From an uncultured Desulfobacterales bacterium (GTDB lineage: Bacteria > Desulfobacterota > Desulfobacteria > Desulfobacterales > G020354645), in assembly GCA_947259865.1 (NCBI GenBank), contig CAMYNZ010000116.1, forward strand, positions 1 through 10,930: 10,930 nucleotides of DNA, in the 5' to 3' direction. Numbering within the stretch: the first letter of the stretch is position 1; every line of letters begins with the position of its first letter. Below are positions 1 to 7,029 of the stretch, piece by piece. The notes beneath the pieces are model-generated. The model was not told the origin of the DNA and did no database searches. It worked only from the letters and a program-made list of their open reading frames with translations. Both the position numbers and the translations under genes were made by a program.

Positions 1-1
1 T

Positions 2-1096
2 CCCTATTGTCCTGCATCCGAATTTAATTTCGCCGGGACCTTGTTTATGCCGGATGTCGAGGCGAGTGTGGCTGGCCCTGCCGTAGGTGGTGGAAAGATC
101 TCTGCTGACGGTGAGGATAATGTATATACCATACCAGCCATAGGAATTTCCGCGCCACTCACTGAAAATTCTCCTTTCTGGCGATTCGGCCTGGCCGCCT
201 ACGGTGTATCAGGACTCGGTGTGGATTACCGCGGTACCGCCCTGGATAACCCCTCCTTTGGTTTATTCGGCCCCGCTCCGCTTATATCGGGCGAGTACAC
301 GCAGCTGCAGATTATGAAATTTTCGCCGGCAATTGCGTTACAACCCTCAAACCAATGGTCCTTTGGCCTGGCTTTGCAAATCGACTATTCAAATCTTGAT
401 TTAAGAAACGGCTCTTCACCCGGTTACGCTCTGGGGGCAAAGTTAGGCACGATTTACAGGCCCACTCCTGCGATTTCGCTGGGATTCACCTATGTAACTC
501 CTCAAAAAGTCAACCATAAAAATGTTATTCTTAATCCAGCGGGAAGCCCGATAAATACAGACCTTGAGCTGCAATCACCGCAAGAAGTAGGATTCGGTGC
601 TGCCTGGGAGTGGAACGGTTTCTTATTGGAAGCCAATGCCAAATGGCTCAATTGGTCCGATGCCGATGGGTATGAGGATTTTGACTGGGATGATCAGTGG
701 GTTTTTGCTGTAGGAGGACAATATTACGCCACCGAAAAACTGGCATTAAGAATCGGTTACAATTTTGGAGAAAATCCAGTCAAAGACCATGATGGGTGGG
801 ACGGAGGCTTCACCGGCCCTGTTCCTAACGATGCAGTGAACGTCCAGGGAACCATATTCCCAAGATATTATTATGAAACCTTTAGAATTATCGGGTTCCC
901 GGCCATCGTTGAGCAACACATCACCTTTGGTATCGGTTATGACTATTCACCGAAGTTCAGCATTCATTTGGGCTATATGCATGCCTTTTCGGAAAAGATT
1001 AAAGAGACAGGCACGGCACCGAACGGCCTACCGGTTGCCATAGAATCTGAACTTAGTGAGACAAGTGTTGATTTCGGTTTAACCTGGAGATTCTAA
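2..1096 (+). CDS. OmpP1/FadL/TodX-family outer-membrane transport protein, 5' end missing
   Basis: The reading frame is open from the first bases of the window (PYCPASEFNFAGTLF...), so the TTG at 41 is not the real start; signal peptide and N-terminus lie outside. About 364 codons remain of a family that usually has 400-480. Visible features are alternating hydrophobic/aromatic beta-strands, an early stretch like the FadL N-terminus (ASEFNFAGTLFMPDVEASV), the segment FSPAIALQPSNQWSFGLAL, late strands such as GIGYDYSPKFSIHLGYMHAF, and a C-terminal strand ending in Phe (VDFGLTWRF), the usual barrel-assembly signal. Family members are 14-strand barrels that let long-chain fatty acids or other hydrophobic compounds cross the outer membrane. 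The substrate cannot be read from sequence. A strong inverted repeat 12 bases after the stop probably ends transcription. The family call is good; the exact role is open. Confidence 0.87.
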   Translation, partial: PYCPASEFNFAGTLFMPDVEASVAGPAVGGGKISADGEDNVYTIPAIGISAPLTENSPFWRFGLAAYGVSGLGVDYRGTALDNPSFGLFGPAPLISGEYTQLQIMKFSPAIALQPSNQWSFGLALQIDYSNLDLRNGSSPGYALGAKLGTIYRPTPAISLGFTYVTPQKVNHKNVILNPAGSPINTDLELQSPQEVGFGAAWEWNGFLLEANAKWLNWSDADGYEDFDWDDQWVFAVGGQYYATEKLALRIGYNFGENPVKDHDGWDGGFTGPVPNDAVNVQGTIFPRYYYETFRIIGFPAIVEQHITFGIGYDYSPKFSIHLGYMHAFSEKIKETGTAPNGLPVAIESELSETSVDFGLTWRF

Positions 1097-1107
1097 GGTG
1101 ATAGTAA

Positions 1108-1173
1108 AAAACTCCCTTTCGCGCGTATTTTCTTACCCCGCGACAGGGATCAGAGCTGCCGAAAGGGAGTTTT
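1108..1173 (+). terminator. Inverted repeat, likely terminator after the FadL-type gene
   Basis: A perfect 14-base inverted repeat, AAAACTCCCTTTCG at 1108-1121 and CGAAAGGGAGTTTT at 1160-1173, starts 12 bases after the stop codon. The 3' arm ends in TTTT, and the 5' arm begins with A residues, so it could also act on minus-strand transcripts. The 38-base loop is longer than usual for an intrinsic terminator. Confidence 0.65.
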
Positions 1174-1233
1174 AATACTATGCCGGAGGCTGAAAGTAAA
1201 GAAATAAAGATTAGGGAATATGCAATGATACTT

Positions 1234-1457
1234 AAAGCTATCTCAACAGTGCAGATTACTTCAAGGACAAGCCGAAATATTCGGTTGGCCGGTTTGCCAG
1301 TTACGCCAGTTGAGCCCGTATATAAAAGGAATCCATCCGAATTTTAACCGGCTAACGGGCCAACGGGCTCAACGGGGCAACCCAGTTCCTGTGTGAGCAT
1401 TTTTAGCTGGCCCGCAACACGGCCATCGAGCCTTAGACGGATTTTTGAGATAGCTTT
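1234..1457. repeat. Palindromic intergenic element with 8-9-base repeat arrays
   Basis: The gap between the FadL-type gene and motB holds no gene but has nested symmetry. The outer arms are a perfect 13-base inverted repeat, AAAGCTATCTCAA at 1234-1246 and TTGAGATAGCTTT at 1445-1457; the right arm touches the motB stop codon. Inside, 1346-1384 is a run of 8-9-base units of the type ACGGGCNCA, and 1283-1320 carries similar units (ACTGGCGTA, ACTGGCAAA, ACGGGCTCA) in inverse orientation. TTGAGCCCGT at 1310-1319 pairs exactly with ACGGGCTCAA at 1363-1372. The whole could fold into a large hairpin and may stop transcription from motB. It could be a MITE-like or REP-like repeat; I see no target duplication. 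Confidence 0.5.
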
Positions 1458-2245
1458 CAATTGCCGCCAATGATGTTTAGCTTCCGTTTGCCTTTCTTGG
1501 GCGAGGCCTGGAGTATTATTTCCACTCGGCGGTTTCTTTTGCGACCTTGGGGCGTACGATTGGATTCTATGGGTCGATATTTGCCAAAGCCCATGGTTGA
1601 GACTCTTTGGGGCTCGATCATGGATTTATCTAACAGGAACTCGGCCACGGCGGCTGCCCGTGCAATCGATAATTTTAAATTAGATTCGTAGCGACCGCCC
1701 TGGACAGGGATATTATCGGTATGGCCGGCAATAATGACATCGCCTTTTGTTTCCTGCAGAACAGATCCGATCTTAAGCAAAAGGGGTCTCAACTTCAGTT
1801 TAATATTTGCCTTTCCTGAATCAAAGGCGGTTTCACCCATCAGCCGGATCGTCACCTTGCCGGCCCCCACCTCCACCTGGACCATGTCTTTTGAATCCTG
1901 AAATCGGGTCTCGATTTCATTTTTCAGTTTCTCTCCCAACTCCTGCCGTTCATGATTCTCGGCAAACTCTTCCTTTTCTCTGGTGGGTATCAGGGGTTGA
2001 TCAAAATCTCGGGCGATCATCTTGACGCCTTTGGGTGTCTGAAAAGCCTTGGTTTTGCGCTGAACACCAAAGGCTTTGGCCAGCGACCCCATGACCTCCT
2101 TATATTTGGCCCTATCCATTTCGGAAAAAGATAACAGCAGCACAAAAAAGCAGAGCAGAAGGCTCATTAAATCACCAAAGGTCACCACCCAGGCCGGCGC
2201 ACCCTCTTCCTCTTTTTTTTGTGGCTGGATGACTTCGTCGCTCAT
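1457..2245 (-). CDS. motB: Flagellar stator protein MotB (PomB-like)
   Basis: The 262-residue protein has the MotB layout: a short cytoplasmic N-terminus, one membrane helix (about 20-41), a plug/linker region, and a C-terminal OmpA-type peptidoglycan-binding domain (about 125-248) with GHTDN at 174-178 and RNRRVEI at 237-243. D25 in VTFGDLMSLLLCFFVLLLSF matches the invariant ion-carrying Asp (D24 of Vibrio PomB, D32 of E. coli MotB). The helix and following SEMDRAKYKEVMGSLAKAFG closely follow PomB, suggesting Na+ rather than H+ coupling. With MotA it forms the stator complex, anchored to peptidoglycan, that drives flagellar rotation. The start ATG overlaps the motA stop (ATGA), so translation is probably coupled; there is no strong ribosome binding site of its own. 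The linker is short compared with PomB. Confidence 0.93.
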   Translation of the reverse strand: MSDEVIQPQKKEEEGAPAWVVTFGDLMSLLLCFFVLLLSFSEMDRAKYKEVMGSLAKAFGVQRKTKAFQTPKGVKMIARDFDQPLIPTREKEEFAENHERQELGEKLKNEIETRFQDSKDMVQVEVGAGKVTIRLMGETAFDSGKANIKLKLRPLLLKIGSVLQETKGDVIIAGHTDNIPVQGGRYESNLKLSIARAAAVAEFLLDKSMIEPQRVSTMGFGKYRPIESNRTPQGRKRNRRVEIILQASPKKGKRKLNIIGGN

Positions 2246-3027
2246 TTTTTACTCTTGGGGGGATTTTTGGCGGGAGCTTTTTTTTGACGTTCTTTAGGCG
2301 ACAGAAAGATCTTTAGCGTCTCTTCAAGAACCATGGGGGAGATACCCTGGGCAATTCCAAGCGTGCCCTCCCGGATAATATTCCGATACTCCAGCTCCTG
2401 TGCGCTCCTTAGTGCCAGTTTATCCGCCAGGGGCAGGCACACCAGGTTCGCCAGCAGGGCACCGTATAGGGTGGTTAACAGCGCTACTGCCATGGCCGGA
2501 CCAATACTTGCTGGATCTGACATGCTGGCGAGCATCTGGACCAGACCGATAAGGGTCCCGATCATCCCGAAAGCCGGGGCGGAAGATCCCATTCCTTTGA
2601 AGACATTTTGGCCGACTGCGTGGCGCTGTATCGTTATCTGGATGTCCTTGTTGAGTATATCCCTGATTATCTTCTCGTCAAGCCCGTCAGAAAGATACCG
2701 AATGGCTTTGGCAGCGAATTCGTCGCCTGTTTTCTGATTTTCGAGGGCAACAAATCCTTCTTTTTTGGCAATTTTGGCAAAAGCCACCAGTTTTTGGATG
2801 GTATCTTCCGATGATTCCAATTTAACCATAAATGCCTTCATGCCTACTGTTACGGAGTTGATGACGTCTTTCATGGAAAATTTTATAAAACAGGTCGCCA
2901 GGGTTCCGCCGAAGACAATTAAGATACCGGGGACATTGAAAAAAATATTGGCCGTTCCGCCGAGAATGACAGCCGAAAAAATTAAAACTGTCCCGCCAAC
3001 AAGGCCGATTATTGTAGCCAGATCCAT
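2242..3027 (-). CDS. motA: Flagellar stator protein MotA (PomA-like)
   Basis: The 261-residue protein aligns without gaps, over at least its first 188 residues, to Vibrio PomA as I recall it, including the start MDLAT. It has four membrane segments, a cytoplasmic loop after the second, and the conserved blocks APAFGMIGTLIGLV (150-163) and GPAMAVALLTTLYGALLANL (176-195). Thr158, Thr185 and Thr186, linked to sodium use in PomA, are present at the same numbers. The loop charges that meet FliG are K88, K89 and E96 (R88, K89, E96 in PomA). PomA D148 is a Ser here. The C-terminus is rich in Lys and Pro. It pairs with MotB, encoded just downstream, as the ion-channel part of the stator in the inner membrane. 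The upstream ribosome binding site is weak. No other flagellar gene is in the window. Confidence 0.93.
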   Translation of the reverse strand: MDLATIIGLVGGTVLIFSAVILGGTANIFFNVPGILIVFGGTLATCFIKFSMKDVINSVTVGMKAFMVKLESSEDTIQKLVAFAKIAKKEGFVALENQKTGDEFAAKAIRYLSDGLDEKIIRDILNKDIQITIQRHAVGQNVFKGMGSSAPAFGMIGTLIGLVQMLASMSDPASIGPAMAVALLTTLYGALLANLVCLPLADKLALRSAQELEYRNIIREGTLGIAQGISPMVLEETLKIFLSPKERQKKAPAKNPPKSKK

Positions 3028-3417
3028 TTTATTCGCTCATAAGGCATAATTTATGCATATTACATAACTGCTTGAAATCATGTAGCCCGAATTAAACACA
3101 TAATTTCCAGATGACATCCAAAATCGTCGATAAATACGGAATTAAAGGTCATTGTTATACGACGCATTAAGTCTATCGTCATTTCGGTGACATTTCTTTA
3201 GCAAAAAAGTTAATCGCACATCTTTAATTTAAACGGGCACTTGCAATCGGATACCAAACAGCCGGTCTGAAATGCAAATACGCATGAGAATGCTCTGCGC
3301 TCGAAATGGTATCACAACCGCGCCTGGTGTGCTTGCATAATAGTAGATAGTATATATTTTGATCGAGGCTCTCAGGCCGAGGATATTTAACAGACAGCAA
3401 GCGGGGGTACCAAAACC
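3028..3417. other. Divergent intergenic region, no gene seen
   Basis: These 390 bases separate divergently transcribed motA and the small gene at 3418, so they should carry promoters for both. It is AT-rich with no convincing coding frame. A 13-base palindrome GCATAATTTATGC lies at 3044-3056, 17 bases upstream of the motA start, and could be an operator or chance. I see no clear sigma-28 or sigma-54 promoter for motA. Confidence 0.6.
3333..3360 (+). promoter_or_regulatory. Possible sigma-70 promoter for the gene at 3418
   Basis: TTGCAT at 3333-3338 and TATTTT at 3355-3360 are 16 bases apart, with AT-rich sequence between them. They lie about 60 bases before the likely TTG start. This is a motif match only, and AT-rich DNA gives many such matches. 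Confidence 0.3.
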
Positions 3418-3885
3418 TTGACTAAATCCGATCGATTAAAAAATCTGGCAAGTTTAATGCGTCAATTATATAACAACAGCCGAATTGTTAGGTTTGTAGT
3501 TTCCCTGTTCCAAAAGACCAGGGGTGAAAAACCGCAGGGCCGCCGGTATTCAGGCAGCGACGAACCGATTATTGTCCGCCAATCCGATTCAGAAAATCTC
3601 AAAGCATTCCAGGACCAGGTCCCAACGAACACGACTGTTGATAATTTTGACACCGACCGCAATATTATTGACCCCATGCCGGATTCGGAAATTGATTTTT
3701 CAAAAGAAATCGATCTGGAAGCCTATACCAAAAAACTTAATGTGCCCCGGGAAACGATAGAAAGATGGGTTGCAGCCGGCATATTGCGGCCTGATGAAAT
3801 TAAGGTGGCTGAGAAAATGCTCAAGATTATGCGAAAAAGAGACGCCGGCCGCAAAAAACGCGATTCGAATTCCACTCAGGATTGA
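3418..3885 (+). CDS. Hypothetical protein with a helix-turn-helix-like C-terminus
   Basis: This 155-residue protein is not one I recognise. The start is TTG at 3418, preceded by GGGGG at 3403-3407 with a 10-base gap; a later Met at residue 14 is a possible alternative. The N-terminus (1-35) is basic with a short hydrophobic stretch, IVRFVVSLF (23-31), too short for a sure membrane helix. Residues 40-95 are polar and probably disordered. Residues 95-140 (DLEAYTKKLNVPRETIERW and on to MLKIMRKR) look like a helix-turn-helix or MerR-like recognition fold followed by a basic helix, and the tail (141-155) is charged. It might bind DNA, but this is inference. It converges on pncB and the two 3' ends overlap by 10 bases. 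No operon partner is visible. Confidence 0.68.
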   Translation: MTKSDRLKNLASLMRQLYNNSRIVRFVVSLFQKTRGEKPQGRRYSGSDEPIIVRQSDSENLKAFQDQVPTNTTVDNFDTDRNIIDPMPDSEIDFSKEIDLEAYTKKLNVPRETIERWVAAGILRPDEIKVAEKMLKIMRKRDAGRKKRDSNSTQD

Positions 3886-5336
3886 GAGGCCGTGGCACCC
3901 GCGTTGGCGGCATCATGCAGAAGGCGCTTTTTAATGCTGAAAAGATGTGGACTGAGGCTTACATGATAGGAATGGGGATTGTGGAACCTTTTGAATGCAG
4001 CATCCAGTTCCGCAAGATTCTTGCGAGAATTCTTCCGCAACTGATGAATATCGGGGCAGTCATAAACCAGTTTTCCCTTTTGAAAAATCGGCACCATGAG
4101 CTCTCGACGCTTGAAGGTTGCGGGGTAGGTTTTATAAACATGCGGAAAGATGGGATGGTGCGCCTGAAATGAACCCTTGGCGGGAATCTGCTCTTCATCC
4201 AAAAAAAGCACATCCCCCCTCATATATCCCTTTTTGTCATAAATTCTCACAACCTTTTTAACTCCCGGATTGGTTATTTTTTCAGGATTGTCTGATCGTT
4301 TTATCTTGGGTGTCATCCGGTTACCGTCTTCATCCAGGGCCGTCAGCTTGTAGACACCGCCCAGAGCCGGATATGAAAAAGAGGTCACCAGCCGCGTGCC
4401 GACTCCCCATACATCTATCCGGGCACCCTGTCTTTTGAGGCTTTGCACAAGCCATTCATCAAGGTCACTGGATGCGACAATGGCGGCATCCGGGAATCCC
4501 CCCTCATCCAGAACACGTCTTGCCTGTTTGCTCAGGTAGGAAAGATCACCACTGTCCAAACGGATACCTTTGAGTTCATGTCCTTTTTTGCGCAATTCAT
4601 GCCCCACCTGGATGGCATTGGACACCCCGCTGTGCAAGGTGTCATAGGTATCTGCCAGCAGCACACAGGCATCCGGGTAAATCCGGGCATAGGCGCGAAA
4701 TGCTTCCAATTCTTTGTTGAAGCTCTCCACCCATGAATGGGCATGGGTCCCCCGCAACGGTATGCCATATAAGCGGCCCGCCAATACATTGGAGGTCCCA
4801 TCAATACCACCGATATATGCCGCCCGGGAGGCCATCAGCGCCCCGTCGGGCCCGTGGGCTCTTCGCAGCCCGAAATCAATCACGGAATCCCCCTGGGCCG
4901 CCCACACCACGCGCGCCGCTTTAGTGGCGATGAGGGTTTGAAAATTCATGATGTTTAGCAGCGCGGACTCCAGCAGCTGGGCCTCGGGCAAAGGGGCCGT
5001 CACCCGGATCAGGGGTTCATGGGGGAAGACCACCGCGCCCTCGGGAATAGCCCAGATGTCGCCGGTGAATTTGAAATTTTCAAGGTAGGTCAGGGAGTCT
5101 TTGGAAAATATGCCCAATCCGTCAAGATAGGAAAGGTCATCTTTGTCAAAATGCAGTGTTTGTATATATTCGATCACATCCGCAAGGCCGGCCAAAATGC
5201 AGTAACCCCCATTGTCGGGGATGCTTCTGAAAAAATAATCGAAGTTCGCCCACTGTTGCGTCTTTCCCTCCCGGACATATCCACCCACCATGGTGAGTTG
5301 ATATAAATCGGTCAACAACGCCCATTTTGACCGCAT
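3876..5336 (-). CDS. pncB: Nicotinate phosphoribosyltransferase
   Basis: The 486-residue enzyme converts nicotinate and PRPP, with ATP hydrolysis, to nicotinate mononucleotide in NAD salvage. Family marks, numbered from the chosen ATG, are TDLYQLTM near the N-terminus (9-16), DFGLRRAHG (154-162), GTHAHSW (196-202), in which H200 lies where the phosphorylated His of the family is expected, LLADTYDT (226-233) and RLDSGDL (259-265), part of the phosphate-binding barrel. Length fits the longer bacterial NAPRTase type. A TTG at 5342 would add two residues, but AGGAGG lies only 2 bases before it and 8 bases before the ATG at 5336, so the ATG is the likely start. pncA lies upstream on the same strand, 84 bases away, with a palindrome between. 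The 3' end overlaps the convergent gene by 10 bases. Confidence 0.95.
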   Translation of the reverse strand: MRSKWALLTDLYQLTMVGGYVREGKTQQWANFDYFFRSIPDNGGYCILAGLADVIEYIQTLHFDKDDLSYLDGLGIFSKDSLTYLENFKFTGDIWAIPEGAVVFPHEPLIRVTAPLPEAQLLESALLNIMNFQTLIATKAARVVWAAQGDSVIDFGLRRAHGPDGALMASRAAYIGGIDGTSNVLAGRLYGIPLRGTHAHSWVESFNKELEAFRAYARIYPDACVLLADTYDTLHSGVSNAIQVGHELRKKGHELKGIRLDSGDLSYLSKQARRVLDEGGFPDAAIVASSDLDEWLVQSLKRQGARIDVWGVGTRLVTSFSYPALGGVYKLTALDEDGNRMTPKIKRSDNPEKITNPGVKKVVRIYDKKGYMRGDVLFLDEEQIPAKGSFQAHHPIFPHVYKTYPATFKRRELMVPIFQKGKLVYDCPDIHQLRKNSRKNLAELDAAFKRFHNPHSYHVSLSPHLFSIKKRLLHDAANAGATASQS

Positions 5337-5355
5337 CTGCAAATCCTCCTATAAT

Positions 5356-5415
5356 GGGGTCACATCTTAACTATTAACTATTCGATCCTAAAGTTAACAA
5401 TTAAGATGTGACCCC
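5356..5415. repeat. Palindromic REP-like hairpin between pncA and pncB
   Basis: A perfect 15-base inverted repeat, GGGGTCACATCTTAA at 5356-5370 and its complement TTAAGATGTGACCCC at 5401-5415, flanks a 30-base centre with further TTAAC/GTTAA symmetry. It fills most of the pncA-pncB gap. No T-run follows on the minus strand (CCCCATTATAGGAGG), so it is not a classical terminator, though a transcript hairpin here could slow transcription or protect one part of the mRNA. Its outer bases resemble the ends of the nearby transposase element (GGGGTCAAACCTTGATT), which suggests a related REP/MITE sequence. Confidence 0.72.
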
Positions 5416-5420
5416 CTCGT

Positions 5421-5942
5421 TTATGAAACTTCGGCGCCATAGAGCTGTTTCATTCTTTTCAGGGCAAACTGATGGGATTCCGGATCGAAATCGGCCACCC
5501 CTTTTACCGGCACCGAAATGTTATAATCCCGGTTTGCCAGGCCCCCTACCGTGTCCATGACACATATCGAGGTACACACGCCTACAACCTCGAAGTCCTC
5601 GGCACCGGACTTTTTTATTACGCTATCGAGATCCGTCCCGTAAAAACCACTGTACCGTTTTTTAGGGATGACCTTTTCTTCAGGCAATGGTTTGAGCTCA
5701 TCGATGATGGTGCTGCCCCATGATCCGGCCACGCAATGCTTGGGAAATTTTTCAAACTCCTTGTCGTCTTCATCATGGGCGTCCTGAAGATAGATAACCG
5801 CATCACCCTGTTTCCTGGCGCTTTCCAGTTTCTCCCTGACAAAGGGGACAATCTCCCGTGCCGTTTCCCCGCAGTACAGCGCGCCTTTTTCATCCACAAA
5901 ATCGTTGAGCATATCAACGATGATCAAGGCCTTTTTTGACAT
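5421..5942 (-). CDS. pncA: Nicotinamidase (isochorismatase-like cysteine hydrolase)
   Basis: This 173-residue protein of the isochorismatase fold probably hydrolyses nicotinamide to nicotinate and ammonia. The Asp-Lys-Cys triad is visible as D10 (IIVDMLNDF), K94 (PKKRYSGF) and C127 (CTSICVMDT). D54 and H56 (LQDAHDEDD) and H69 (FPKHCVAG) fit the metal site of nicotinamidases, and the end HQFALKRMKQLYGAEV resembles the nicotinamidases of Gram-positive bacteria such as Streptococcus as I recall them. The neighbour pncB uses the product, which supports nicotinamidase over other isochorismatase-like hydrolases. The ATG at 5942 is preceded by GGAGGAGG at a good distance; a TTG at 5957 in the same frame overlaps that site and is unlikely. 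A promoter match lies upstream and the genes probably form a pncA-pncB operon. Confidence 0.92.
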   Translation of the reverse strand: MSKKALIIVDMLNDFVDEKGALYCGETAREIVPFVREKLESARKQGDAVIYLQDAHDEDDKEFEKFPKHCVAGSWGSTIIDELKPLPEEKVIPKKRYSGFYGTDLDSVIKKSGAEDFEVVGVCTSICVMDTVGGLANRDYNISVPVKGVADFDPESHQFALKRMKQLYGAEVS

Positions 5943-5975
5943 AATAGCCTCCTCCAATCGCTTTGGTTACTATAC

Positions 5976-6004
5976 AAAATATGAATTCGAATTGGATTTA
6001 TCAA
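5976..6004 (-). promoter_or_regulatory. Likely sigma-70 promoter for pncA-pncB
   Basis: Read on the minus strand, TTGATA (5999-6004) and TATTTT (5976-5981) are 17 bases apart, the ideal spacing. They lie about 35-60 bases before the pncA ATG. The -35 box is only 15 bases from the end of the transposase element at 6020, so the element sits right at the upstream edge of this promoter. Confidence 0.5.
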
Positions 6005-6019
6005 GAAAATTCTAAGCAG

Positions 6020-6044
6020 AGGGGTCAAACCTTGATTTGTGATT
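6020..6044. repeat. Left terminal inverted repeat of the RAYT element
   Basis: The repeat begins AGGGGTCAAACCTTGATT and matches 7030-7054 in inverted orientation with one mismatch. It contains the transposase stop codon (6025-6027) and its last codons, so the protein tail SQIKV is encoded by the repeat itself. Confidence 0.85.
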
Positions 6045-6990
6045 TAAATTTTTCATATTTGCTCTTGAGCTCCTTTTCCTTCTCCCATCGTTTTTGAAAA
6101 GCGCCTGCACGACGCGTCACCGAGGAATAGGTTAATCCGAATTGCTCTCCGATTTCTGAGTTGCTGAATCTTCCTGTCTGCCACAACAGGTAAATCAACA
6201 TGTCGCGGTTCGTTTTGTCTGAGCTGGTCACCCTGCGCGACCTTTTGAGCCTTCCTAAATCACAACCTAAGATCTCTGCTGCGCTATTCAACCACTCATC
6301 CGGCTTGCTCTCCTTGAGAAGCTTTCCCTGTGCCGGAATATCGCCATTGGCCTCGTCTGCAAGGTACGTACCTTTGATATGATCAATAAAGGCTTGCGTT
6401 CCATAGAACAAACCGTGGCGAACGTCCTCCCAGATGCGCTTATTTTCCTCAGAGTACCTTTGAACTTTTTCTCTGTAAATGCGGTTCTTGTCCGCTGCCT
6501 TGAATTGAGAAAGGATGAGCTTGGTGTTCAACCATTCAGGGTAGCGCCTTTGGTAAGCATACGCTGGATAACTGCTCCAGCGATAATCGATGAGGCGTTT
6601 GACGCGCCCAGCCCTCAACGGATTCCTGTGGATATAATATGAAAGCTGCAAAAGATATGCATCATTTTCAACGATGATACTTTTATAGCGACCTTGAAAC
6701 AGATGTCCGTTTCGGGCATGTCTTAAATTGAAGCGGGTTGTATAAGTTGTACCCAGCCATTGCATGGACTTTGACAGATTGGCGCTGTTGGTTCGAAGCA
6801 ATAGGTGATAGTGATTGTCCATCAATACGTAGGCAAAGATATCAACATCATACCTTTCCGACATCTGACCGATAGCTTTCAGAAAAGAGCGCCGGTCGTC
6901 ATCTTGAAGAAAGATATCCTGTTGTTGGTTACCACGAGACAGTACGTGATAGAGGGCGCCTGCATATTCGATTCGCCAGGATCGTGCCAT
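6025..6990 (-). CDS. REP-associated tyrosine transposase (RAYT, Y1_Tnp) with DnaA-like C-terminus
   Basis: The 321-residue protein has a Y1 transposase domain at about 5-130: YHVLSRGNQQQDIF near the start, the HUH motif as MDNHYHLLL (H60, H62), GHLFQGRYKS (95-104), and SYYIHRNPLRAG with Y119 as the likely nucleophile. The middle (130-240) is a charged helical region. Residues 261-300 (NRDMLIYLLW, SNSEIGEQFGL, TYSSVTRRAG) resemble the helix-turn-helix of DnaA domain IV, which may bind the repeat ends. All active-site residues are present and there is no frameshift, so the gene may be functional. Such enzymes nick and join single-stranded DNA at REP hairpins. TTGACA (7020-7025, minus strand) just inside the right repeat could be its -35 box, but a good -10 at normal spacing is not clear. 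The ribosome binding site is weak, usual for low-level transposase expression. Read-through could enter pncA. Confidence 0.92.
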   Translation of the reverse strand: MARSWRIEYAGALYHVLSRGNQQQDIFLQDDDRRSFLKAIGQMSERYDVDIFAYVLMDNHYHLLLRTNSANLSKSMQWLGTTYTTRFNLRHARNGHLFQGRYKSIIVENDAYLLQLSYYIHRNPLRAGRVKRLIDYRWSSYPAYAYQRRYPEWLNTKLILSQFKAADKNRIYREKVQRYSEENKRIWEDVRHGLFYGTQAFIDHIKGTYLADEANGDIPAQGKLLKESKPDEWLNSAAEILGCDLGRLKRSRRVTSSDKTNRDMLIYLLWQTGRFSNSEIGEQFGLTYSSVTRRAGAFQKRWEKEKELKSKYEKFKSQIKV

Positions 6991-7029
6991 GAGAGTTGCA
7001 TATTAAAAGAAATAATTAGTGTCAACTAT

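Noticed and set aside
3241..3260. A possible sigma-54 promoter (GGGCACTTGC) before the gene at 3418
   Set aside because: The GGCAC and TTGC parts are adjacent instead of being separated by the required spacing.
5337..5342. TTG at 5342 as the start of pncB
   Set aside because: AGGAGG is only 2 bases from this TTG but 8 bases from the ATG at 5336, which is therefore the better start.
5356..5415. The pncA-pncB palindrome as an ordinary intrinsic terminator
   Set aside because: No T-run follows on the minus strand, and stopping there would cut off pncB, which has no clear promoter of its own. A REP-like repeat or an mRNA hairpin fits better.
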